From Brachycybe producta (taxonomy: Eukaryota > Arthropoda > Diplopoda > Playtdesmida > Andrognathidae): DNA of 64,000 nucleotides. Below are positions 46,291 through 57,253 of the stretch, in pieces; position 1 is the first letter of the stretch, and every line of letters begins with the position of its first letter. The notes beneath the pieces are model-generated. The model had not been told where the DNA came from and ran no database searches. It worked only from the letters and a program-made list of their open reading frames with translations. The DNA lies in the NCBI GenBank assembly GCA_036925085.1, contig JAUPFP010000016.1, positions 2,504,903 through 2,568,902 of the forward strand, given 5' to 3'. Made by a program: the position numbers and the translations under genes.

Positions 46291-48324
46291 GTGGTCTAAT
46301 TGAAATAAGTGGAGAACGCGGCTCCGAACGCCTTTTATTGAATTTCTCGAAATAATGAAAAAATCTGATTTTTTAATTTAAATAGAATTTTTTTTAAAAT
46401 TAATTTAAATTTCGTAAAATTGCACTTTTATTAAATGAAATTCCATGCATGACAAAGTGTTCAATATATTTATTCACCCATTGTCAAGCATATTATTATA
46501 AAAAAATCATTTAATAATAGAGAAAAAATTCACTTAAAAATTGAAAAAAAATTCAAAATGTGATTTAAAAGAACTTGATTTTCGTGGTGTTCCCATTTTT
46601 ATTATTAGGACTATAATTCTATATGGTGATCCACCCTATAATCCACCGCAGTAAACCCTACTTTATCATGATGTTTTTATGATGATTTGAAATTGTTGTT
46701 TTGTTGCTAGGGCAATTTGAGCAACTTCCGAACTCGAAAGCATCAAAATACGCCAAATCATATGGCACGTGCAAAGCTCACTATATACTGCTTTAGGCTG
46801 TTAACTACGATATTGAATGGCCACATAGTCGTCCCATCATAATAAAGAGGCCATCACCTCCAAATACTTTCATCACATAAATATCATATTTTGTATCAGG
46901 AAACATTTCAGAAGTTCTTTCCGTGATAAACGAGTCACTTCACTGAAACGTTACCATGACTTCAGAAGACCAAGAAATCTATTACATCCGAAAAGACGAA
47001 CTCCAGTATATTGATTTGAGATAAATATATCTAAAAAAAAAGTTTTATTGATGTTTCCTGAAGTTCTATCTTTAATGTAATGTCATCTAGTCTTGTTTAA
47101 GTAATAACAACATATGCTAGATGCTGTTCCTAATGTTTTTTTAAAACAAGAACATAAATTACGAGCCTATGAAACAAAGTTAGTTCTATTTACGATGGCA
47201 AAATAAGCCGGACTAGTCTTAAAAGCATGTTAACGCAAGTATATTTAACTTAAAATACTTTAAGCATATCAGTTTAGTACTGAATGAATTCAATTTATTT
47301 TATAGATTAACTTGTGTACCTAAGTGTACATACAAAAAGAGCCAAAAAAAAAAACTGCAATGTAAAACTCTTATCTGTATTAAGTTCCCTGCTGTACAGG
47401 GTCTTTGTAAAAAGACAATGTGTTTGAATAAATAGACAGTCAACTTAAAACCAAGTTAAACCACAAGTAATTCAAGTACTAGTCAAATCAACAAGTTAGT
47501 AAATTACTACAGGGGGAAAAACCAGCCCGGGAAAAAAATATTTGCAGATCCGGATTAGTAAGAAACTACAGAAATGCCTAGAACTCCAATAACATTTAAA
47601 TGTACGCGTATTTTTTTCTTCTTCGAAATAACACATGGTTCTAATTTCAATTTCTTCCTACAATAAGTGTCAATTTCTTTTGTTATTTTGTAGAAACTTT
47701 CAGCGAGCCTAGCGAGAAAAAATTCAAAAAAATTTCTGAAACTAGCTTTTTAAAAATATTTTTCTAGTTTTTATTCTTACTTCTCTCAAAATGTGTCATT
47801 TTTCTTTTATTTGGGATTTTCTATACTTAATAAACATCAGATTTATAATCTTTTTCTTTTTGCGATTTTTAAACTATTATCGAGTTACGTCATAAAATCG
47901 GTCTTCTAATGGAAAACAGCCTTTCAAACTAAGTGGCCTATTGGAAAAATTCCCGGTTGCCAGATATGCGCAGCTCCATTCCTAAACATTTTTTTTAAAA
48001 TTTGTCTTATTACTTTCTTTGGATTATTTTTATTAATAAAAACATCACGTTTCTGTTCTTTTTAAATTTTAATTGAGTTTCATCATAAAATCGGCTTTCA
48101 ATGGGAAAAAACCGACCCCATACGGAAAATTGCCCAATTGGCCAGTCGGACCACAGGCCTTGCCTTTCTTGAACCTTTGTTAAGATTCGGAAAATAATGC
48201 ATTGTTACTCGAATTTCCTGGTATTTATTTCAAAATGTATTCAGACTACGTAATTCTACATGCAAATAATCCCGTTAGCTCGCTTTCAATTTGACAATAT
48301 GAAGTCAAAACTTTGTCCCTTTAT

Positions 48325-48415
48325 GATTGTGGAGCCAGTGCAGGAAAACATGCTCGGTACATAGAAAGAGCTATCCGCAATAGAAGTGGCGTCGTGTAAT
48401 TTCCCCTCAACAAAA
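48325..48415 (+). repeat. Dispersed repeat E, copy 4
   Basis: GTGGAGCCAGTGCAGGAAAA, then AGAAGTGGCGTCGTGTAATT and CCCTCAAC. Confidence 0.5.
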
Positions 48416-49489
48416 GTTACAATAACTTCTTTTTTCACATAAAAATACACAACACTTGCAAGGAGAAAAAAAATGCACTAATGACTTTTACATGTAATTT
48501 AATATAATTTTCAGCAAGCATGTAACAGTACATTTTTTACTGAATAAAAAACACTTAAATGTAATTATGTCCTTTCTGAGAATATGTAGTGAAATTCTTT
48601 TTTTTTTTGGAAAGACACTGTATTTAAATGTTTCATTTCAGAATAAAATCTACAAACAAAACTATCAGTTAGTTTTTTCTGAATGTTTCTTCAACCTTTT
48701 GCACACAAGTTAAACTATTTATTCATCGAGTAAACTATTTATACAAAAATTACCAAAACTGGACTTTCAAAAAAAAAGTTTTCTTAAATTCCAATATTTG
48801 CTGAATGTAAAATGTATTTACTCAACTTTTTGAAAAAAATAAATAAATAAAAACGAGAGAGAGTAAAAAAGCGACAACATAAAAACGAAAACAAGAAGAA
48901 ACACACGGGTGCAGAGAGAGAGAAAGAGCAAGAAAGAAAGAAAAATCATTAATGAAGCTTGTTTAAAATGAATGATCATCATTCTATGCCACCAAAAATA
49001 TTTTCTTTTAAAAAAATGCTCAAGCAATCAATAAAAAATAAAGTATTCGTTTAAACAAGACTCGAAAATCTTTAAGTTAAACAAAAGAGATTCTTTAGTG
49101 ATGTGATGTGTTTATATGTAGTTTTTTTTTTCGTAACTCTTTCTATGTTTTTTTTTAGTTGTAATAGGATGGGAGAAAAAAACTATTCAAATGTTGGTGA
49201 AAACATATCCTTTTGTTGTTCTTTTTTGAGAAAAAAATTGTCAAAAAAACTCAAAATGTAACAACCCAATACATGTACCAAATCGAATATACAAAAAAAT
49301 AGGGCAAGTAAAACCGCTTATTGTTTAAAAATGAATCCCTCTAATCATAAAGTATAAAATGCTATAAATTTAAAACTGGAGGCTAAAAGTCGATTTATAC
49401 ACATCAGTGACATGTCAGTGTCAATGACTTATCAGTGACATTCGTGATGTATCAGTAGCACCTATCTATGCACACAATTCGCACCTAGG

Positions 49490-49735
49490 CAAGATGAGTG
49501 ACACAACTCAAAAAACCACTTTTGGAGGAAAATGAGTTTAAAGACAAATATTCTTTGGCTTACTTTGATGAGCTTTTCAAGTGCAAAAACAATTTTGACT
49601 ATTCAGAATATCCATTTATTTGTATATTGTAGGTGTACAATAGATTGAGATAGAAAAAAATGCAACTTTAAACTCATTTTCCCCAAAAAGTGTTTTTTTA
49701 GTTGTGCCACGCCCTTCTTCTCCGAGGGGCGACAT
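49490..49735. mobile_element. MITE family G, longer copy
   Basis: GTGACACAACTCAAAAAACC with GGAAAATGAGTTTAAAG is inverted at CTTTAAACTCATTTTCCCC and GTTTTTTTAGTTGTGCCACG. It is related to 21367-21472. Confidence 0.7.
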
Positions 49736-49784
49736 TGTCTGTACAGTTTGGTGAAGTCAGTGATTTTGACTTGTGACTTGTATT

Positions 49785-49975
49785 ATGGAGCTCTTAATTT
49801 TTTGATAATGCATTGTTTTCAGCTGCACCTGCACATTATTGCAATTGTTATTTGTTTTACATGTATATCTTTGGGTTTTGACAATGCATTTCGCATGTTG
49901 CAACTGAACTTTTGTCCCACTGTCATAAGCTTTCTGCCTGTTATCAGAGTAATTTTTCAAATTAAAAAATTTTAA
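49785..49975 (+). mobile_element. LINE 3' fragment
   Basis: GACAATGCATTTCGCATGTT, CTTTTGTCCCACTGTCATAA and GCCTGTTATCAGAGTAATTT correspond to the 3' UTR words of the other LINE copies, more diverged. Confidence 0.55.
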
Positions 49976-50422
49976 ACAGGATGGATGGTGTTCGAAACTC
50001 GTGGCTGAACACGAACACTCGTCCACACAAAGAAGCCAAAAAAAAAAGGTGGCTGTGTCTTGACTGAGCATGCACCCCATAGGAATCAATGATAGTTAAA
50101 AACGAAAACATTTTGTGGCGACACACAACAGCCACTGTTTTATGTGAAGCGGACCTTAGTCCCTTTTTTCGATATCCCATGAATTTATGTTGCTCCACAA
50201 AGCAACAAAATTTAATAAAAAAAATACGTCGGTTTTTTTTAAATCATTATTTTTATTTTTATTTTACCTGAAAATATAGAAACAAGCCGAAGACATAACT
50301 TTATAAATAAGTAAATATAAAAAAAAAATATGTTTTTTTGGTATGAGCTTTTATTTTATACAAAAGACATGTTTTTTGTTTGTTTTTGGAATTACAGAAG
50401 TGTCATTTTTGTTGTTGTTGAA

Positions 50423-50540
50423 ATGTACGTTATTTAAGGTACCCTCCCGCCTATAACGACGGATCCTGGACAGAGATCATTCGAGGATCCGTCAAAATTT
50501 GATAGATTAACTGATCGCACTAGTCGAGGGTGCAGTGTAC
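50423..50540 (-). repeat. Dispersed repeat H, copy 2
   Basis: Reverse complement of 2995-3120. Shared words are TTATTTAAGGTACC, CGGATCCTGGAC, AAATTTGATAGATTAA and TCGCACTAG. Confidence 0.7.
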
Positions 50541-50622
50541 AAATTACAAAATGTCAGCTCTCTATAGGTTATGGAGAAGTTGGTTAAAACAGGAGAACTA
50601 CAAGTCCATGCAAACGCCGGAC

Positions 50623-50828
50623 ACAGGCAGTTAGAAATAGGTCAGAACCTCAGTTGGCTCCGCCCTTGTTATGACGACTGGCAACTTCTAATTATCTGGT
50701 TATGTAGTCTGACATTGAAAAGGGCGGAGCATGTGACGTCAGACTACATAACCAATCAATTAGAAGTTGTCAGTCGTCATAACAAGGGCGGAGCCAACTG
50801 AAGTTTTGACCTATTTCTAACTGCCTGT
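50623..50828. mobile_element. 206-bp MULE-like palindromic MITE with 9-bp TSD
   Basis: Roughly 70-bp terminal inverted repeats begin ACAGGCAGTTAGAAATAGGT and end in the inverted form TTCTAACTGCCTGT. The perfect duplication ACGCCGGAC flanks it at 50614-50622 and 50829-50837. Long inverted repeats plus a 9-bp duplication point to a Mutator-like element. It is GC-richer than its flanks and non-coding, and the near identity of the arms suggests recent insertion. A stable hairpin transcript is possible. Confidence 0.8.
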
Positions 50829-51307
50829 ACGCCGGACAAGTAGTCATGTCAACTTTAAAACCTTATAAAAAAAAAATTGAACAGCAGACGTTTTATTTGC
50901 GCAATCCAGTATATAAGACGCCATATTCGATTAAATATGCTAATGGAGTTTAGTGCATAGCTTGAAAAAAAAATCTCATTCAATGTTAAACTGTTAAGAT
51001 TTTACCACACACTCCTTCTTCACATATATAATTTACAAGGAGTTTAAAAACAATGGGAACACACACACACACCACCCATCAATGGTTACAATACTCTCTT
51101 ATTATAATATTTTGGAACCAATACTTTTGAGCATTTCGTGTACAATGGTAATATACTTATATAGAATTTAAAGATTATTGGTAGGAGTTGCCACTCGGAT
51201 GCCGCCAGTGTTTTAGATTATAATATTATGCAAATGAATTCGTTGGAAACAGCACACCAGAAGAAAAAAAAATAAGGCTGGCAACACTAGTAACAAAATA
51301 AGAATAC

Positions 51308-51590
51308 GAGTAGAGCCTGGATCCCACATGCATAAAAAAGTAGAAAATAGAAATAGAAATAAAAATCACAAAGATCCGCCATTCCTACATTTCTGCTTTA
51401 TTTCACATTAAAGGGTTCTCGCACATTTCAATACAAAACGCGCCAAAGATATTTTTGAGTTTATAAAAGAAGAGACAAAAATAGAAGACATAAAGAATAA
51501 TGTGACTGAGGACGCCTTCCTATTGTGAGATAATAAGTAATTCCATAAAACATAAAAGTTGAAACAATTTCAGCTTTGTTGCGCCTATGT
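51308..51590. mobile_element. Family B MITE, inverted and truncated
   Basis: GAGCCTGGATCCCACATGCA, AAAGGGTTCTCGCACATTTC and ACGCCTTCCTATTGTGAGAT are reverse-complement counterparts of blocks in 54765-55110. It is cut at the TTAA-flanked family C element that follows. Confidence 0.65.
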
Positions 51591-51594
51591 TTAA

Positions 51595-52234
51595 GAGCCC
51601 ATATGTGTGACGCCATTTTGAATATTAGCAGATGACAGTTATAGTTCCACTTTTCGCTGTTTAGTGGCGCCCCACAGCTAAGCCATTGAAGCAAATGAGA
51701 AAGAGAAATTCCTATTTTAAGAAATACATGGTTCAGGCAAATGATTTGTTTTCTGCAACAAAAATTCTTATTTTCAAAATTCAAATTGCAATATGTACAT
51801 AACAATATTGCTCATCTAGTGATAAGTTGGTAAAAATCTATAATTAGTTTTTCTATTTTTAATTTCATTTTAAAATCTCGTATTTTTTAGCTCATGTTAA
51901 ATCACATAGGCCACAAAAGCTCCTCCGTTTATACATTTTATAGGATCTAAATTTCCCACTAACCATAAGTTTCACAATACCCTAAAATTTGACCACTAAT
52001 TAATTGTATACGACTCAAATTACTCACCATTGTTGATCAAAAGTTGCTCTTCCTTTTTTCAGTAGTGCATATTTATCAAAGTCATTAAAATATAGTCACT
52101 TTTATCCATCATCGATAACAGAAAAGATGGCAGACAAAAGTGTATCGAAAATGAATTTTTTTTGCCTCAAGTTGACGTCACAGCTACAAAAGCGCCTGCA
52201 TGCAAAGATTTTTGTAAGTTTTTTTTTCACTGTA
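51595..52234. mobile_element. Family C element, second copy, right end lost
   Basis: It starts TTAA-GAGCCCATATGTGTGA and follows 5570-6213 closely in the same orientation (TTTAGTGGCGCCCCACAGCT, GTTGACGTCACAGCTAC). It ends at CACTGTA without the final GGCTC-TTAA. Confidence 0.7.
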
Positions 52235-52527
52235 TTTTTTTCATATGTAGTCTGAAACACACATGCGGAATTCTGCCCAGAAAAGTGGTGTTTACACACA
52301 AAAACAGAAAAATAAATGTAGAAAATGATGTGACCTATAATAAGCAAGAAAACAATACTACACGCAATAAATTACTAATACATGTATAATTATATTCATT
52401 CCACAGTTAAGTAATGTGTTTCATTTCTGAGTTTTCGAAATTTTAGACGGAAAACTTTAACAACTTTTGAAACAGAATTTCGTTCACTTCTAATGAAAAT
52501 TTTTTCTCATTTAAATATTCTGTTAAG

Positions 52528-52882
52528 CATGGAACACACATTCATGAGGAATTCCGCTTAGAAAATTATAAAATATTACAATGAGAAAATGTTCTGCCAA
52601 AAGTGAACGGAAATTTGTTGAAAAATTAGTTGAGACAAATCTCAACTTCTGTTGCAAAAAGTTTTCGTCTACGATATTGACTAATTAGCATGATGGAATG
52701 TGGCGGATGTGATGGACGTTTGTATGTATAGTGTTTCTCTTCCTGTTGAATAGAGGACATCCACATTTTATACACATTTCTTTATATGGATGGACACCAA
52801 TAATACAAAAAAAGAAAATGCATTTTTATTCCTTTTCTAATTACATTTTCCTCTACGAAATTCAACATGTGTGTTCCAGGCT
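52528..52882. mobile_element. Family D MITE with TTAA flanks
   Basis: The left end GCATGGAACACACATTCATG and right end ACATGTGTGTTCCAGGCT are inverted. TTAA occurs on both sides (52524-52527 and 52883-52886). GAGGAATTCCGC resembles ATGCGGAATTCTGCC at 52263, so a second remnant may adjoin. Non-coding. Confidence 0.6.
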
Positions 52883-53629
52883 TTAACCAAATCAAAACAA
52901 TACAATTAGTAATACAAATGGTATTTTCAGTTGACTTTTTTCTATATGTGGGACCCAAGCCTAAGAGAAAGAATCAAAAGGACAACTAGGAATATAAAAT
53001 AATATTTCAAACAAAAAAAAAAGATATTCAGTGAAGCTGAACGTTCAGCAAAAGATAATAAATTAATAATAAAAGAGAAAAGAGAGCACTTTTAAACGCT
53101 CTACTAAATTATATTACTAAAGAAGAAGAAAAAAACAGAAGCACAAGTTAACCGAGTTTTACTTTTTCCCTTGATTTTTTTAAGTTCATCAAAAAAAAAA
53201 ATCTGTTAGGGTAATTCCATAATAATTAATAATTATAATACCTTTATTGATTATATAAAAAAAAACTTTATAAGCAGTTAAAAAGTAAATTGAAGTTGAA
53301 TTCTAAACTGAAGAAACTTAAAGTTCATTAGTTAAACATTGGTTAATAAACCAATTCAAACAACGCAAACTCCCTGACTGTCCATGAACCAGTGTTTGTT
53401 ACTTCCTTGATCAATTCAGAGTAACTCAATTTTTTTCTTTACCATAACTCGTTAAGTAATTGATATATAAATAGATAAAATGAAAACTTTAAACTAAAAC
53501 ATAAAATTGAAAAAGTAGAGTGAAAATAAAAATAAAAAATGAGTATGTCATTTCCACAGGGAAATTAAAATAGAAACTACAGTATTAAACTTCTGAATTA
53601 CATTTCATCAGGTCTTGGAGAAATAATAT

Positions 53630-54521
53630 TGTGACACGACTGGCCCACCTCTCGTACCTTTGGCTCCATTGCCGACGACGCGGGAGGAACTTCGTCCTCG
53701 TTGACGACGTTGTTCCCTCTGCTGAGTCGGTGGTGCCGGGGTCGACTGTTGTCGACTGTTGCGGACCAGCCTCTATTGCTGTTGAACCTCTGGGGGTTGG
53801 GTTCACCGGGCGCGACATTTACTTGCCTTGCCTGGCACGGCCCACAAAAAGACCGTCTTTCCTAGGAATCTTTGGTATAGGCGTGACGATGCCGAAGAAA
53901 CTCTAGTCCTCTTTGATTGAGTTGCTGGAGGCTCCAGGCAGAGGGACTCAGGCTGTGTCTGAGTACCTTCTGCTGGATACTCCTCTATTTTAGGAGTACA
54001 GGAACTCAATACAATCCAAAATACACAATATGACACTGGCTGATGTATTCTGAATCAAACTCTTTACTTGCTCTTGATTACATCGTTATTATTGCTTTTA
54101 CATAATAATATTCTCTAAGTCAGATCTTCACTCTTTGAACTCTCAAGAATGACTTTCTAGTCCAGAACTTATCTGGTTAAACTCTAGATTCGGACCTTCT
54201 TACTCCGTGTCTCAGCTCTGACTGTCCTCACACACAAGTCTCCGGCTCACTTGTCCGGTCTCCTGGGAGGGGCAACTGTCACCTCAGGGCGTAATGATTG
54301 ACCAACTGGGCCAATCATTGCCCTGGGCCGGGGATATTAAATCATAATCAGAAATATTCTTGGAACTTATTTCCAATTTTCTCACGGTCGGACCTGGTTC
54401 CACGAATTCTCTAGAATTCGGGCCACCCATGTCGGAACATCTGTGCACCAAGGGGTGCCTTACTGTCAAAACTGAATTTTTGACTTAAGTGTTTCACCTT
54501 CTGTTTCTACAGGGTGTCACA
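53630..54521 (-). mobile_element. Solo LTR of the same LTR retrotransposon family, copy 2
   Basis: The 892-bp unit starts TGTGACACG and ends GGTGTCACA, with a perfect 4-bp duplication ATAT (53626-53629 and 54522-54525). It is markedly GC-richer than its surroundings. Homologous blocks to 9327-10100 occur in reverse complement (GCCCACAAAAAGAC, CATCTGTGCACCAAGGGGTG, GGCCAATCATTGCC). No internal region is present. The strand only states orientation opposite to copy 1. The open frames inside show no gag or pol similarity. Confidence 0.8.
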
Positions 54522-54599
54522 ATATTAACCAAAAAATTATCTATGCGATTTTTAATTTTTAAGAGAGGGGTGTTTGCTACGTTAAAACTCAAAATATCA

Positions 54600-54764
54600 C
54601 TAGAATTTTATGATAATCTGGCGTTTTAAAAACAACTTTTAAAAAAACTTTAGAAACTAGAAGAATAACTGCATCGTGTATACGGGAATTTCATGTTGGT
54701 TTTTTTAAAAACAAACTTTATAAAACAGTTTGAAAATGACCAAAATTTAAATTTTGGCTTTTTA
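54600..54764. mobile_element. Family A MITE, left arm
   Basis: CTTTAGAAACTAGAAGAATA, AATTTCATGTTGG and CAGTTTGAAAATGACCAAAA. Confidence 0.6.
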
Positions 54765-55110
54765 GGCCTGGATCACACATACAGAAAAAAATTACAACTG
54801 AAAAATAAAATTATCTAAAATGAATAATTCCATTCTATTTCTTTGGCAGAATGTAGATTCACATGTTATCAACCAATACGAAGGCATCCTTCACGCACAT
54901 CATTATTTATGGTTCCTCCTCATACGCCTTCCTTCTCCTCTCTTTTATAAATTCAACAATGTCATTGTACAGTATTTATTGTCTTCGGTTGCAATCTGAG
55001 ATTTGCAACTAGATTTCTGCTTTTCTTCACGTTCCAGTGAAGAAAAGCAGAACTCTAGGGAAAACATTTTCCTGTTTTTTACTTGCTGTTTCTATTTCTG
55101 CATTTTTCAT
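54765..55110. mobile_element. Family B MITE
   Basis: It starts TTAGGCCTGGATCACACATA, with GGCAGAATGTAGATTC, ATCAACCAATACGAAGGCAT and TTTCTGCTTTTCTTCACG. The right end is eroded near 55110. Confidence 0.65.
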
Positions 55111-55119
55111 AAATTTGTG

Positions 55120-55210
55120 GGCTTATCAGGTCCAAGGACCTTTAACATAAAAATGCCGACCCAAGCCTGCAAAAGCCCACCGACACATGGGCTTTATGTA
55201 GGTCTCTAGA
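55120..55210. repeat. AGCCC/GGGCT-type repeat fragment
   Basis: GCAAAAGCCCACCGACACAT and GGGCTTTATGTAGGTCTCTA match words of the 31500-31800 block. Confidence 0.6.
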
Positions 55211-55240
55211 TCCGGGTCCTTAAAGGGAATGAACACTTAA

Positions 55241-55605
55241 ACTTAAGGTGGTTTTAAAGTATAAACGCCTCTCAAACTCTGATTATTCTGTCTTTTCAGA
55301 AGCAAACTGAAAAGAAACTTGGATGTATTTTAGAAACTAGAAGGGTAGCTCAATCACGTTAATATATTTAAAAATAGACACTAAAGACAAAAAATAATAA
55401 TAAAAAAATAATCTGCTCAAAGTTGAGTCATTTTTTTGGTTTATTTTAAAAATATCAACATAAAAAATATCCTCAAATAATGAAGCTGCTACCCTTCTAG
55501 TTTCGAAAACACGTTCTAAATTTCTCTTAATTTTGCTTGTGAAAGGCAGACTAAACAAAGAGCTCGAAAATCAGATGTTCATAAACCATCTTAAAATGAA
55601 GTTAA
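55241..55605. mobile_element. Family A palindromic MITE, near full length
   Basis: The left arm runs from ACTTAAGGTGGTTTTAAAGT through CAAACTCTGATTATTCTGTC and TTTTAGAAACTAGAAGGGTA to GCTCAATCAC. The right arm has GCTACCCTTCTAGTTTCGAA, TCTCTTAATTTTGCTTGTGA and CATAAACCATCTTAAAATG. The outermost ends are inverted (CTTAAG..GGTT and AACCATCTTAA). This is one of the best copies for defining the family. Confidence 0.8.
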
Positions 55606-56289
55606 CAGATCCTGTAGCTGACAAGAATGTATAGTTGATTAAAAGTTATTCGTTAAGACAAAGCCCATAAATTTTAAAACGTAATTCAAAATAAAGGTAC
55701 GAAGAAAAAAATATACGAGACACTTAAATCCCAAATGTAAAAAAAAGTTACAATTCTAAAAAAAAATATAACAAATAAGATTAATGAAGAAAAGTAAAGA
55801 TGCTTTTATCTTTTTAAACAATGTGCTCAGATAACGTGTCAAACAAAGAGATTGTTGATGATCTTCTTCACTCAAGAAACAATTTCATTTAAAATAAAAG
55901 TTAATCTCTTATTTTTTTTTTCCTTATTATTTTCCTTGTTCGTTATTTTAGCTTCTAGCCAATTTTTCTTAGTACAAGATTTTCATAAAATCATGAATAT
56001 TGCATAAATATAAATGTAAAATTCACTGTAATTTTCTTAGTAACAACAAGAAAAAAACAGGAATGTTGCTGTAAGCAAAAGTTGTTACAAAAAAAGATTT
56101 TTCAGGATCGATTTTCACCAATGAAAATTGACTTTGACGCTCAAAATAATAATAAAAAAACTGAAGAGAATATAAATACATATTAATTTTTTGCATACAT
56201 TAGGTGTTACCGCCATATAGAAAAATCAGTCATTCTACATAATCATTAAGACAATTCACAGAACAACCAATTCAATATTTTGGCCCAAA

Positions 56290-56525
56290 TTCCAAATGAA
56301 AACTTGACACCAGGGTTGTTTGATATGGTATCAATACACTTCACCTAAAGTTGTTAGCCTCAAAGACAGTTCACCTTAACATCTAAACCTTTTCACCTAG
56401 TGAACATTTAATTTAAAGGAAGTTCTTAAAATAGATTTTCATCTAAAAACATTTAAACTAATAATACCATTTTACCCAAATCCATTCACCTAAAATATAT
56501 GCAGTATTTCATCTCAAACATTTTT
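56290..56525. repeat. Degenerate TTCACCTAAA tandem repeats
   Basis: TTCACCT(A/T)A words recur about every 20-40 bp (CAGTTCACCTTAACATC, TTTTCACCTAGTGAAC, CATTCACCTAAAATA). Confidence 0.55.
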
Positions 56526-56820
56526 CACCTAAGAGAAACTAGAAAGTGTTTTAGAAACAATTACTTCAAATATTTTCATGTTGATATTTTTCAAAATTAG
56601 CTTTTAGGTCATTTTTTTTAAAATACCTCAATTTTAAGCATACAATCTTTTTTTTAATTTTTCTATATAAAACGTTTAGTTTGAAAGATAGCATGAAAAT
56701 ACTCTCAAATGATTGAGCTACCCTCCAAGTGTCTCAAACACTTTCTAGTTTCTAGTAATTTTGCTCCTAAAAGACAGAATATTCAAGAGTTCAAAAATCT
56801 GTTGTTCATAAACTTACTAA
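56526..56820. mobile_element. Family A palindromic MITE
   Basis: AACTAGAAAGTGTTTTAGAA with TTCATGTTGATATTTTTC on the left. TGATTGAGCTACCCTCCAAG, TTTTGCTCCTAAAAGACAGA and GTTGTTCATAAAC on the right. Confidence 0.75.
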
Positions 56821-56864
56821 ACATAAAATATATTTCGGTCCGGTCCTTTGAAATAGCATAGGGC

Positions 56865-56955
56865 CTACACATTCTTTTTACACGAAATTCGTTTAACACG
56901 AATAAATATTCCGGTCCCTTTATGTATTGTGTAAAACAGTTTCTACTGTATTTTT
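56865..56955. mobile_element. pogo/Tigger-like remnant
   Basis: ACACGAAATTCGTTTAACAC followed by GTGTAAAACAGTTTCTACTG. The last part is the reverse of a CAGTAGAAAC end. Confidence 0.45.
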
Positions 56956-57211
56956 AAAAAAAAAGTTTGACGTTAAAAAAAACATGCTGATATTTCAAAA
57001 ATAAACTTCCAATTTAATATTTCAAAAAATAACTAACTCAAATTTAGACGTTATGCATATTTATTACGGTACCAATGAAAACCTGCCAAAAATATCGAAA
57101 GTTTATTTTATATAAAAAAAACATTAAGCTCTGAAAAGAAAACGAAAAAAAGCAAAAAAAAAATTGCCAACGATTTATCATGAAAATGTCTGAAAGTTAG
57201 TCAGCTGCCGA

Positions 57212-57212
<1 letters not shown>

Positions 57213-57251
<39 letters not shown>
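57213..57251. repeat. (ATT)n microsatellite
   Basis: About 13 ATT units. Confidence 0.95.

Positions 57252-57253
<2 letters not shown>

Noticed and set aside
50571..50801. Open frame over the MULE-like palindrome
   Set aside because: It runs through both arms of an inverted repeat. The frame follows from the repeat and is not a gene.
53585..54036. Open frames inside the second LTR
   Set aside because: They lie within the LTR, which normally does not code, and show no gag, protease or pol motifs.
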